From an uncultured Mollicutes bacterium (GTDB taxonomy: Bacteria > Bacillota_I > Bacilli_A > MAG-NZ): a stretch of 9,024 nt of DNA. The position numbers and the translations under genes are program-made. Where the stretch lies: contig CAJYBF010000026.1 in NCBI GenBank assembly GCA_913064935.1, forward strand, positions 1 through 9,024. Reading direction: 5' to 3'. This document shows, piece after piece, positions 1 to 6,966 of this stretch; position 1 is the stretch's first letter, and each line of letters opens with the position of its first letter. Under the pieces are notes generated by a model. The model was not told where the DNA came from, did no database searches, and saw only the letters and a program-made list of their open reading frames with translations.

Positions 1-630
1 TCTTCGATCCTCATAAAACAAGACAGATCCATATGCTTCAATCAATTTAAGAAAATCTGATATCTTCTCAGCTGACTTCAAGTAAATCATAAACCCTTTA
101 TTTCTTGGTATCATCTTAGCGTTGTAGCGAAACGTATTAATGAGATTTAAGATATCAATTGCATGTTCTTCATCTTTTAGCAATAATTCTAAGTGATATT
201 GAGATGTCCTTGGATTGTTTATAGATCCACAAGATATAAATATACCTCTTAAGTATGCTCTTTTGCAACACTCCACTTTTGTTAAATCATGTGGAATAGA
301 ATTTAGAGGCGTTAATCCATCCATCAATTCCAACTCTTTTAAAATCAAATCTATATTATCTAATATTCTAACAATATATTGATTTCTCATATTAAAACTT
401 CTTTGCTTTTTAGTTATTAATTCGATTTCAGACTGATATACACTTTTCAAAAGAATAACAACTCTTTTAGCTATTGTAGGATTTTGTGTTATATAATCAA
501 TCATCATCCCTCTATTAGAAATGAAGATTTCTCCATTGCTTCTTAAAAGTGCTGATAATTCAGCTAATTGACAACAATTATCTCCCATAACTTTCGTTAA
601 TTCTTTTTTTACATCAGCAGCAAAACTCAT
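1..630 (-). CDS. whiA: WhiA, DNA-binding regulator (3' end beyond window)
   Basis: The first 210 codons are open and the gene continues past the left edge. The start MSFAADVKKELT, a conserved CC pair at residues 19-20 followed by AELSALLR, and the segment AYLRGIFISCGSINNP at about 125-140 match WhiA. That protein combines a LAGLIDADG-homing-endonuclease-like domain with a C-terminal helix-turn-helix; the latter lies outside the window. In the family, WhiA controls sporulation in Streptomyces, and in Bacillus it is nucleoid-associated and affects division and chromosome segregation. The start is fixed by AGAGG five bases upstream, which overlaps the trxB stop (TAAGAGG), so the gene is the distal part of the lgt-trxB operon. 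In many Bacilli rapZ and gloB (yvcK region) lie between trxB and whiA; here nothing does. I translated the whole segment by hand and found no internal stop. Confidence 0.93.
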   Translation of the reverse strand, partial: MSFAADVKKELTKVMGDNCCQLAELSALLRSNGEIFISNRGMMIDYITQNPTIAKRVVILLKSVYQSEIELITKKQRSFNMRNQYIVRILDNIDLILKELELMDGLTPLNSIPHDLTKVECCKRAYLRGIFISCGSINNPRTSQYHLELLLKDEEHAIDILNLINTFRYNAKMIPRNKGFMIYLKSAEKISDFLKLIEAYGSVLFYEDRR

Positions 631-639
631 ACATACCTC

Positions 640-1551
640 TTATTTTTGATCCTCAATGTATTTTCCAGCTTGCATAGCAGCAATAGCTCCATCGTTTATA
701 GCTGTAGCTATCTGACGTAAGTGTTTAACAATTACATCTCCAGCTCCATAAATACCTTTAATCTTTGTTTCCATAAACTCATTTGTTTCAATATAACCTG
801 CAGAATCTAATATTTCGAACTTACTTAAAATATCAGTTTTAGGAATGAAACCTACAAATATAAATACCCCATCAACGCTTATTTCAGATTTTTCCTTAGT
901 TACATTATTAATTAGTTTAGCACCTGTTAGTGTAGCTTCTCCTACAAATTCCTCAACAGATGTATCTTTTATTATCGATATATTATCGTATTTTTCAGTT
1001 TTCTCAATATATGAATTACTAGCTCTTAAAGTTTTTCTAGCTAGTATTGTAACACTTTTAGCTAACCCAGCAAGATAAATAGCTTCTTCTATAGCACTAT
1101 TACCTCCACCGATAACTAAAACATCTTTTTCCTTATATAATGGACCATCACATATCGCACACCATGAAATACCATTACCAGCAAATCTGTCCTCATTAAT
1201 TGCTCCTAGTGCTCTTGGAACAGTACCAGTTGCAATAATAATCGCAGTTGCTTCATACTCGGCATCTGTTGTTTTAACGATTTTCGATTCACCATCTATG
1301 ATATCAATAACTTCTCCGTATTTATACTCTACACCTAAGCTCTGTGTATGGTTAAACATTTTTAGTGCTAAGTCAGCACCTCCAAGTTTACCAAGTCCTA
1401 TATAGTTTTCTACCTCAGCAGTGTTAACCATTTGACCACCTGGTGCACCTTTTTCAAGCATCAACACACTTAGCCCAGCTCTGTTTGCATAAATTGCTGC
1501 ATTCATTCCTGCTGGTCCAGCTCCGACTACTATTACATCATACTTGTTCAT
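640..1551 (-). CDS. trxB: Thioredoxin reductase (NADPH, FAD-dependent)
   Basis: This cytoplasmic flavoenzyme reduces thioredoxin with NADPH. The sequence shows the FAD dinucleotide motif GAGPAG (residues 10-15), the redox-active disulfide CAIC (131-134) followed by DGP, the NADPH motif GGGNSA (148-153) and the C-terminal FAD motif GAGD (269-272) with RQIATAINDG. At 303 aa it has the length of low-molecular-weight bacterial TrxB. One oddity is that the usual HRRxxxR signature, which binds the NADPH 2'-phosphate, reads ARKTLR (171-176): the His is lost and the second Arg is Lys. Cofactor preference could therefore differ. The ATG overlaps the 3' end of lgt by 14 bases, with a modest AGTAGG site inside lgt, which implies translational coupling. 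The TAA stop sits directly on the whiA ribosome site. Confidence 0.96.
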   Translation of the reverse strand: MNKYDVIVVGAGPAGMNAAIYANRAGLSVLMLEKGAPGGQMVNTAEVENYIGLGKLGGADLALKMFNHTQSLGVEYKYGEVIDIIDGESKIVKTTDAEYEATAIIIATGTVPRALGAINEDRFAGNGISWCAICDGPLYKEKDVLVIGGGNSAIEEAIYLAGLAKSVTILARKTLRASNSYIEKTEKYDNISIIKDTSVEEFVGEATLTGAKLINNVTKEKSEISVDGVFIFVGFIPKTDILSKFEILDSAGYIETNEFMETKIKGIYGAGDVIVKHLRQIATAINDGAIAAMQAGKYIEDQK

Positions 1552-2467
1552 TACTATCGCCTACTTCTTTTATATCCTTTGGTGTTTCTTGAACAGTTTC
1601 TTGAATAGTTTCATAAACGTACTCTTTATAGCTAACTGCATATATTTTCTTGTATCTTCTAAATGCAAACCATGCAAGACCAACAATAATTAGCACTACA
1701 GAAATAAGTTGTGCCATTCTAATATCTGTATTCCATACATATAAACTATCTGTACGCATTCCCTCGATGAAGAATCTTCCGAATGAATACCAAACTAAGT
1801 AAAATGATAATGCATCACCAATCCAGTATTTTCTAATTCTTCTAAGTATAAAGAACATAACAATGAATCCCGTCATATTCCAAGCAAACTCATAGAAGAA
1901 TGTTGGATGATAGTAACTAAGACCATCTGGCCCCCATAAATACATTTGATCAACAATAAACTTTGGTAAATGTAATGTGCTTTCTAAGAATGATCTTTTA
2001 ATATCAAGAGTCGCCCCATCAATCATTCCACCATGAGCTTCTTGATTGAAGAAATTACCCCATCTACCAATAGCTTGAGCTAATATAAATCCTGGAACAA
2101 GTACCTCAATATAATGGAAAATATTAAGGTTTCTTTTCTTAGTGTAGAAATATAGGAATACAGAAACAGCTAAAATAGTTCCGTGTATTGCTAATCCACC
2201 TTCCCATATATAAAACGCTCTAATAGGATCTGATGCATATGATTGCCATTCATATAAAACATAGTACATCCTAGCACCTAAAATACCATAAACTAGTCCC
2301 CATGTGAATCCGTCTGATAAATCATCTGGATTTTCCCTTAGTTTCTTAACTTCTCTATAAGCTAACCATAATGCAGTTAGAATTCCAGTCATTATTGCTA
2401 TCGCATAAAACTGGAATGATAATGGACCAAGGTCCAAAGAATTTTTTAATGGATTAAAAACATGCAT
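1538..2467 (-). CDS. lgt: Prolipoprotein diacylglyceryl transferase
   Basis: Lgt is an integral membrane enzyme that moves diacylglycerol from phosphatidylglycerol to the lipobox cysteine of prolipoproteins, the first step of lipoprotein maturation. Family motifs seen are WEGGLAIHG (88-96, with the essential-type His95), the Lgt signature GRWGNFFNQEAHGG (134-147), YHPTFFYE (186-193) and RFFIEGMRTDSL (231-242). Several hydrophobic helices run from about residue 16 to 270. The last 35-40 residues form a hydrophilic, Glu/Lys/Thr-rich tail that is longer than in typical Lgt and is probably cytosolic. AGGAGG lies eight bases upstream of the chosen ATG; a second ATG four bases downstream is out of frame. 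The gene starts on the base after the TAG of the membrane protein upstream and ends inside trxB, so it is tightly coupled on both sides. Confidence 0.97.
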   Translation of the reverse strand: MHVFNPLKNSLDLGPLSFQFYAIAIMTGILTALWLAYREVKKLRENPDDLSDGFTWGLVYGILGARMYYVLYEWQSYASDPIRAFYIWEGGLAIHGTILAVSVFLYFYTKKRNLNIFHYIEVLVPGFILAQAIGRWGNFFNQEAHGGMIDGATLDIKRSFLESTLHLPKFIVDQMYLWGPDGLSYYHPTFFYEFAWNMTGFIVMFFILRRIRKYWIGDALSFYLVWYSFGRFFIEGMRTDSLYVWNTDIRMAQLISVVLIIVGLAWFAFRRYKKIYAVSYKEYVYETIQETVQETPKDIKEVGDSNEQV

Positions 2468-2962
2468 CTACTTGTCCTCCTTTTTCTTGAACATCTTATT
2501 GAATCTATATCTTTGTATAGAATTCAATAAAAGTACAGATAAAACTTTTCTACTGGTCATAAATGCTACCGTGAATCCTAACAACATTTCTGTTGTTCTG
2601 AATTCAATTATATCCCCTGCCACAAATGTTGCTAACGCCATCGAGATGACTATTGGCAAAATGAATATGCCTCCGAAACTCATTATTATGTATTTAGTAA
2701 ATTTAACTGTTGTTATCTGAACTAGCATATTTTCAAATAAACTAAACCACATTGCAAATATAAACACACTATAAATAGAATAATATATAGCGATATTCGT
2801 ATAATTGATTAAAACAATAAATAAACTCGTATTTATTAATAACTTAATCAAATAATTACCCATAGGATGTTTAACATAACTACTAGTTAAGTTAATAACA
2901 ATCTTGCGATTAGCTATCTTTTTCTTAAAATCTTTTTTTTCGTCTGAATTATTTTCTCCCAA
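2468..2962 (-). CDS. Unrecognised four-helix integral membrane protein
   Basis: I do not recognise a family. The 164-residue product has a charged, Lys-rich N-terminus (1-30). It then has four probable membrane segments at about 36-53, 57-78, 91-115 and 124-146, and a basic C-terminal tail (150-164, RYRFNKMFKKKEDK). Both ends are therefore likely cytosolic. There is no signal peptide and no catalytic motif I can name. The start codon is TTG, supported by AAGGAGGG six bases upstream, which is itself encoded by the last codons of uvrA; no better in-frame ATG precedes the first helix. It lies between uvrA and lgt, where some Bacilli carry hprK or small YvlD-type membrane proteins, but resemblance to those is not evident. 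Position between two conserved genes and tight spacing argue that it is a real gene. Confidence 0.8.
   Translation of the reverse strand: MGENNSDEKKDFKKKIANRKIVINLTSSYVKHPMGNYLIKLLINTSLFIVLINYTNIAIYYSIYSVFIFAMWFSLFENMLVQITTVKFTKYIIMSFGGIFILPIVISMALATFVAGDIIEFRTTEMLLGFTVAFMTSRKVLSVLLLNSIQRYRFNKMFKKKEDK
2475..2481 (-). promoter_or_regulatory. Shine-Dalgarno AGGAGGA for lgt
   Basis: The site lies inside the last codons of the upstream membrane-protein gene. Eight bases separate AGGAGG from the lgt ATG at 2467, favouring that ATG over the out-of-frame one at 2463 and indicating translational coupling. Confidence 0.75.
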
Positions 2963-2964
2963 GA

Positions 2965-4527
2965 TTATCCCTCCTTAAGTACTTTCTTCAAATAATGTCC
3001 TGTGTAAGAATCCTCACACTCAGCAACCTCTTCAGGTGTACCGACTGCAACTATTGTACCACCTAAATCACCTCCTTCAGCACCTAAGTCAATAATTTGA
3101 TCTGCAACTTTAATAACATCTAAATTATGTTCGATTACAACAACTGTAGCACCTGTTTCGACTATTGTATTTAGTACATTTAATAGTCTCTTAACGTCGT
3201 CTGCATGTAGTCCTGTAGTTGGTTCATCTAATATATAAAGAGTTTGATCAGTGATTCGTTTATGCAGTTCACTCGCCAATTTAACTCTTTGTGCCTCTCC
3301 ACCTGATAGGGTAGTTGCACTTTGTCCTAGTTTTATATAACCAAGTCCCACTTGCTCAATCGTAACTAATTTACGGTTGATCTTAGGATGCTTTTCAAAA
3401 AACTTAACAGCATCAGATATAGTCATGTCTAATATGTCAGCTATATTTTTGCCTTTATATTTAACTTCTAACGTTTCTGAATTATATCTTTTCCCTTTGC
3501 AAACATCACACGGAACATAAACGTCTGGCAAGAAGTGCATTTCTATTTTTAAAAGTCCGTCTCCACGGCAAGATTCACATCTTCCACCTTTAACATTGAA
3601 AGAGAATCTTCCTTTTAAATAACCCCTTAACTTTGCCTCATTAGTTCTAGCGTATAAATCTCTTATATCATCAAATACACCGGTGTACGTAGCTGGATTA
3701 CTCCTTGGAGTTCTCCCAATTGGTGATTGATCGATATCAATTACCTTTTCAATTTCCTCAATACCAGTTATTTCTCTATGCTTACCTGGTAGTTCTTTTC
3801 TTTTATATATTTTTCTAGCAGCACCCTTGTACAGTATTTCATTTATTAAAGAAGATTTACCGCTTCCAGATACTCCAGTCACTACAGTCATAAGTCCAAG
3901 TGATATTGTAACATTAATATTCTTTAAATTGTTCTCACGTGCTCCTTTAATTACAATTTTTCTTTTAGTTTTCTTTCTTCTTTTTGAAGGTATTTCTATT
4001 TTCATTTTTTTAGATAAATACATTCCAGTAATGCTGTTTTCATTTTTCATAAGGTCTGCAGGTGTTCCTTCTCCAACAACCTCACCACCGTGAATTCCTG
4101 CGTGTGGTCCAATATCAATAATCCAATCTGATTCAAGCATTGTTTCCTCATCATGTTCAACAACTATTAAGGTATTTCCTAAATCTCTCATATGCTTCAA
4201 TGTTTTTATCAACTTGTGATTATCTCTTTGGTGTAGTCCAATAGAAGGCTCATCAAGCACATATAAAACTCCAGATAATCTACTACCTATTTGAGTAGCC
4301 AATCTTATTCTTTGAGCTTCTCCACCACTTAATGTTCCAGATTTTCTTTCTAAAGTTAAGTAATCAAGTCCTACATCTACTAAGAATGATAATCGTTCTT
4401 TAATTTCTTTAATAATTAAGTTTGCGATTGTTGCTTGTAATTTTGTCAATTCAATATTGCCAACAAACTCTAAGGCATTTCTTGTAGACATAGAAGTAAA
4501 CTCATTTATGTTAATTCCACCAAGCAC
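2965..4527 (-). CDS. uvrA: UvrA C-terminal fragment (open frame back to 4623)
   Basis: The open frame runs from 4623; 4527 is only the first GTG and has no ribosome site, so it is not a credible natural start. In full-length numbering it contains CPVC (405-408), the first ABC signature LSGGEAQ (486-492) and Walker B LDEPSIGL (511-518). These are followed by the second Walker A GVSGSGKS (638-645), the damage-binding zinc finger with Cys 737, 740, 760 and 763, the second signature LSGGEAQ (827-833) and Walker B LDEPTTGL (853-860). All key residues are intact, implying that the break is recent or not real. The last codons encode the ribosome site for the next gene. Confidence 0.88.
   Translation of the reverse strand: MLGGININEFTSMSTRNALEFVGNIELTKLQATIANLIIKEIKERLSFLVDVGLDYLTLERKSGTLSGGEAQRIRLATQIGSRLSGVLYVLDEPSIGLHQRDNHKLIKTLKHMRDLGNTLIVVEHDEETMLESDWIIDIGPHAGIHGGEVVGEGTPADLMKNENSITGMYLSKKMKIEIPSKRRKKTKRKIVIKGARENNLKNINVTISLGLMTVVTGVSGSGKSSLINEILYKGAARKIYKRKELPGKHREITGIEEIEKVIDIDQSPIGRTPRSNPATYTGVFDDIRDLYARTNEAKLRGYLKGRFSFNVKGGRCESCRGDGLLKIEMHFLPDVYVPCDVCKGKRYNSETLEVKYKGKNIADILDMTISDAVKFFEKHPKINRKLVTIEQVGLGYIKLGQSATTLSGGEAQRVKLASELHKRITDQTLYILDEPTTGLHADDVKRLLNVLNTIVETGATVVVIEHNLDVIKVADQIIDLGAEGGDLGGTIVAVGTPEEVAECEDSYTGHYLKKVLKEG
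2969..2976 (-). promoter_or_regulatory. Shine-Dalgarno AAGGAGGG deciding a TTG start
   Basis: A near-perfect ribosome site is read within the final Lys-Glu-Gly codons and stop of uvrA. Its six-base spacing to TTG at 2962 selects that rare start for the membrane protein. Confidence 0.8.
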
Positions 4528-4623
4528 AACAGAAAGTGGTGCTGGTGATAATCTTTTTCCTTTACAAACAGGGCAAGCTGATTCAACAGAATAATTTTCT
4601 AACCATCTTATAACCCAACTACT

Positions 4624-4626
4624 TTA
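4624..4626 (-). other. In-frame ochre codon (TAA) inside uvrA
   Basis: Codon 388 is TAA, flanked by ACT (Thr) and AGT AGT (Ser-Ser). It is one base change away from GAA, CAA or AAA; E. coli has Glu at about this place (KDTES). The frame is the same on both sides. Confidence 0.93.
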
Positions 4627-5787
4627 AGTTTCTAATTTACGCCTTTCAATATGGTTTATTATTCCTTTATGACTAGAGTTTTTTTCGTCTTTTTCTCCAC
4701 TTCTTGACTTAAGTTTAAAATTTATTAAATCTGAGTGACCATAAAATAATATATCTCTTTCTTTTTTTGAATACTCCGATAAAAGCCTAGTAGTATCAAT
4801 TCCAAAATGCTTCATAGAAATATCTAACTGCATACCAAACATTGATTTTTTATCAATTTTAGTTCCCCAAGGTTTAAATCCACCTTTAAACAATGTTTTC
4901 TTAAAATTAATCGCTAAATCAGTACTGATTTCTGTATGTGTACCAAGACCCTTACATTCAGGACAAGCACCAAATGGTGAATTAAATGAAAACAATCTTG
5001 GTTCTAATTCTGGAATACTAAAGTCACAATGAGGACATGCGAATTTCTCACTAAATACTAAATGATCTTTCCCAACGTTTACAAAGACTAATCCTTCACT
5101 TAATTTCAGAGCCGTTTCAAGTGAATCATAGATTCTTGAACGGTTACTACTGCTTAGTTTCAATCTATCAATAAGCACTTCAATGCTATGCTTTTTATTT
5201 TTTTCTAATTTAATTGGATCAGAGAAATCAACCTCTTCGCCATTGACTCTACCTCTAACGTATCCATCCTTAATAATTTTTTCTATAACCTTAGCATGTG
5301 TTCCCTTTGTTCCTTGAACTATAGGAGAATAAATAAAGACTCTTGCACCATCTTCGGCGTCAGAAATTTTACTAATCATTTGATCAATAGTTTGAGAGGT
5401 TATTGGTACTTTATGTGTCGGACAATATGGCACTCCAACTCTTGCAAAAAGCAATCTCAAGTAATCATATATTTCTGTTACAGTTCCAACTGTAGAACGG
5501 GGATTCTTACTTGTGCTCTTTTGATCAATACTAATCGCTGGAGATAACCCTTCAATTTGATCAACATCTGGTTTATCTAAGTTCCCTAAAAACTGTCTAG
5601 CATAAGCACTTAAACTTTCGACGTATCTTCTTTGACCTTCAGCATAAATCGTATCAAACGCTAAAGAGGATTTCCCGCTACCGGACAATCCTGTCATTAC
5701 TACAAACTTATATCTAGGAATTGAAATATCAATATCCTTTAAATTGTTTTCTCTTGCACCTTTTACAGTTATGAATTTTTGTTCCAT
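4624..5787 (-). CDS. uvrA: UvrA N-terminal fragment (387 aa, ends at premature stop)
   Basis: This fragment holds the first Walker A (GLSGSGKS, residues 33-40), the adjoining EGQRRYVESLSAYARQFLG segment typical of UvrA, the UvrB-interaction/insertion regions, and the first cysteine pairs of a zinc module (CPHC 251-254, CPEC 275-278). It lacks the matching ABC signature and Walker B of the first nucleotide-binding domain and the whole second domain, so it should not hydrolyse ATP or bind damaged DNA normally. It begins two bases after the kinase stop codon, which suggests coupled translation of kinase and uvrA. The stop falls in the linker before the CPxC element. Confidence 0.9.
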   Translation of the reverse strand: MEQKFITVKGARENNLKDIDISIPRYKFVVMTGLSGSGKSSLAFDTIYAEGQRRYVESLSAYARQFLGNLDKPDVDQIEGLSPAISIDQKSTSKNPRSTVGTVTEIYDYLRLLFARVGVPYCPTHKVPITSQTIDQMISKISDAEDGARVFIYSPIVQGTKGTHAKVIEKIIKDGYVRGRVNGEEVDFSDPIKLEKNKKHSIEVLIDRLKLSSSNRSRIYDSLETALKLSEGLVFVNVGKDHLVFSEKFACPHCDFSIPELEPRLFSFNSPFGACPECKGLGTHTEISTDLAINFKKTLFKGGFKPWGTKIDKKSMFGMQLDISMKHFGIDTTRLLSEYSKKERDILFYGHSDLINFKLKSRSGEKDEKNSSHKGIINHIERRKLET

Positions 5788-5788
5788 A

Positions 5789-6337
5789 CTATTCTCCTAA
5801 TACTATTTCGCTTTTATTTTTAATATCTAACTCATCAAAATAAGTATTCTCTAAAGGAATCCATTCCTTAATAAATTTGGAAAGCATCTCTTCTCCATTA
5901 CGTTCTTTTATTCTATTTTTTTGAAGTTCATAATCAATATCACTGAAAATAGTTAAATCATAAAACATTCTAAATTCAGGGCGCATTGAATAAGCACCTT
6001 CAATAACAACTAACTTTTCAAGTTTCTTAGTCTCTTCATAAACTTGTCCGTTACTACAATCAAATCGACCATATGTAATTGAATCATCCTCTAAGTGAGA
6101 AAATATCTCTTCATATGCTCTTTCATAGTCGACATTCCCACCAGCTTCACTTAATCTTTCTACTGTTTTTCTTACAAACGGTAAAAAGAAATCATCCATG
6201 TGAAACACTGTTGCATTATATTTATCTTCTAGTTTCTTTGCTAGTGTAGATTTCCCTGAAGCACACTTACCATCTATCGCTATCACTACTCTATCTTTTG
6301 TATCCATTAAGTCAGTAATCCTAGAGTTTAGATTCAT
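5789..6337 (-). CDS. Uridine-kinase-like P-loop kinase, copy 1
   Basis: This is a member of the phosphoribulokinase/uridine-kinase-like P-loop group common in Firmicutes; the substrate is not established from sequence. The Walker A is GKCASGKST (23-31). The putative catalytic Asp lies in MDDFFLP (47-53), in the place of the DxFY element of uridine kinase. Other motifs are NVDYER (68-73), RFDCSNG (91-97), IEGAYSMRPEF (112-122), a lid-like RIKER (142-146) and WIPLEN (159-164). An in-frame GTG lies three bases earlier at 6340, but GGAGG sits only three bases from it and six from the ATG at 6337, so I prefer ATG (182 aa). The gene overlaps the end of copy 2 by 17 bases and stops one base before the uvrA ATG. 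A role in nucleoside salvage is an inference from the fold only. Confidence 0.82.
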   Translation of the reverse strand: MNLNSRITDLMDTKDRVVIAIDGKCASGKSTLAKKLEDKYNATVFHMDDFFLPFVRKTVERLSEAGGNVDYERAYEEIFSHLEDDSITYGRFDCSNGQVYEETKKLEKLVVIEGAYSMRPEFRMFYDLTIFSDIDYELQKNRIKERNGEEMLSKFIKEWIPLENTYFDELDIKNKSEIVLGE

Positions 6338-6890
6338 CACTAGCCTCCAAAATTATGTCTGCTTGATCTCTTAAATTGAAATAATTAATATATTCATTTT
6401 CTAATGGAATCCACTGATTAATATAACTCTTAACTCCATCAATTCCTTCTCTTTTGGTAAGTCTCTTTACTTGAAGTTCAGAATCAATGTTTGAAAAAAT
6501 CATAAAATCATAATATTCTCTAAACTCAGGGCGCATTGCGTAAGCTCCTTCGATGATTATTAATCGATTCACTTTTTTTCCCATAGGGTAGTATTTCAAA
6601 GTGATGTCGCTATATCTTCTAAACCTAATCGTATCTTGGTTTAGTTTTTCAAAGATTTCTTCTTTAACTCTAACATAATCAACATTACAGCCGGGTTCAC
6701 TCATTCTTTCCTTAGTTTTTTGTTCAATAGGTAGAAAGAACCAGTCCATTTGAATTACAGTTGCATTATATTTTTCTTCTAAGTGTTTCGAAAATGTAGT
6801 TTTGCCTGAGCCGCACATTCCATCTATCGCAACAACTACTTTCTCTTTTTCACTCATTAATTTTTCTATTTTTTTAAATACTCTATTCAT
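6321..6890 (-). CDS. Uridine-kinase-like P-loop kinase, copy 2
   Basis: This tandem paralogue of the next gene aligns from end to end: both begin with about 17 residues and then VVxAIDGxC, and both end in WIPLENxY plus a short tail. It has Walker A GMCGSGKTT (24-32), MDWFFLP (48-54) keeping the putative catalytic Asp49, CNVDY (68-72), IEGAYAMRPEF (113-123), RLTKR (143-147) and WIPLEN (160-165). It differs at the segment that is RFDCSNG in copy 1: here it is RRYSDIT (91-97), so substrate recognition may have diverged. The start matches that of copy 1 but has no ribosome site of its own. An 8-codon leader ORF with a good Shine-Dalgarno ends in an ATGA overlap with this ATG. It is probably the first full gene of the operon that continues through uvrA and lgt. 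Confidence 0.8.
   Translation of the reverse strand: MNRVFKKIEKLMSEKEKVVVAIDGMCGSGKTTFSKHLEEKYNATVIQMDWFFLPIEQKTKERMSEPGCNVDYVRVKEEIFEKLNQDTIRFRRYSDITLKYYPMGKKVNRLIIIEGAYAMRPEFREYYDFMIFSNIDSELQVKRLTKREGIDGVKSYINQWIPLENEYINYFNLRDQADIILEASDESKL
6344..6348 (-). promoter_or_regulatory. Shine-Dalgarno GGAGG deciding the copy-1 kinase start
   Basis: The site lies within the 3' end of the copy-2 kinase. Its spacing of six bases to ATG 6337, against three to GTG 6340, supports the ATG as the start. Confidence 0.7.
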
Positions 6891-6913
6891 ATCTTAATAT
6901 TAGATAACTTCAT
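6887..6913 (-). CDS. Putative 8-residue leader ORF (MKLSNIKI)
   Basis: ATG at 6913 is preceded by AAGGA with eight bases of spacing. Eight codons follow and then TGA, which overlaps the copy-2 kinase ATG as ATGA. The kinase start has no Shine-Dalgarno of its own, so ribosomes ending here could restart on it. The peptide has no evident amino-acid bias for attenuation. It could be chance in an AT-rich spacer, but the combination of site, spacing and overlap is suggestive. Confidence 0.45.
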   Translation of the reverse strand: MKLSNIKI

Positions 6914-6917
6914 CTAA
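6900..6917 (-). repeat. 6-bp perfect inverted repeat around the leader ATG
   Basis: TTAGAT - GAAGTT - ATCTAA forms a short hairpin with six perfect pairs and a six-base loop. The leader ORF start codon lies across one arm and the loop. It is AT-rich and lacks a following T-run, so it is not a terminator; it could modulate initiation or be an operator-like dyad. Confidence 0.45.
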
Positions 6918-6966
6918 CCCTTCCTTTAAATATCGTCAACCACTACCTTTTATTTTATCATATTTC

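Larger units (their letters stand above)
2965..5787 (-). pseudogene. uvrA: uvrA, full length but interrupted by in-frame TAA
   Basis: UvrA is the damage-sensing ATPase of the UvrABC nucleotide excision repair complex. Read in one frame, the stretch gives 387 codons, one TAA (4626-4624), then 552 more codons ending KKVLKEG and a normal TAA: 940 positions, the usual UvrA length. Translation on both sides of the stop matches UvrA without a gap. The residues before it (IERRKLET) correspond to the family's ERRYxxT, and those after it (SSWVIRWLE, then CPVCKGKRL) to the region that follows. The lesion is therefore a single codon, not a frameshift or deletion. No ATG, GTG or TTG with a ribosome site follows closely; the first in-frame GTG is at 4527 and lacks a Shine-Dalgarno. 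The ATG at 5787 has AGGAGA five bases upstream, inside the preceding kinase gene. As read, the gene would yield no functional UvrA. A nonsense mutation or a sequence error are the two explanations. Confidence 0.93.

Noticed and set aside
845..1078. Plus-strand open frames (845-1078, 2472-2720, 3827-4093, 5296-5547, 7984-8235)
   Set aside because: Each lies wholly opposite a conserved minus-strand gene, has no recognisable domain and reads as antisense shadow.
4527..4623. Treating the UvrA C-terminal half as a separate gene starting at GTG 4527
   Set aside because: There is no ribosome site, and UvrA-matching sequence ([18 protein letters not shown]) lies upstream of it in the same frame back to the TAA.
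6911..6939. TTGACG followed after 17 bases by TAGATG, a possible promoter for the kinase operon
   Set aside because: The -35 is good but the -10 is poor, and a start just downstream would remove the leader ORF and its ribosome site. Not strong enough to call.
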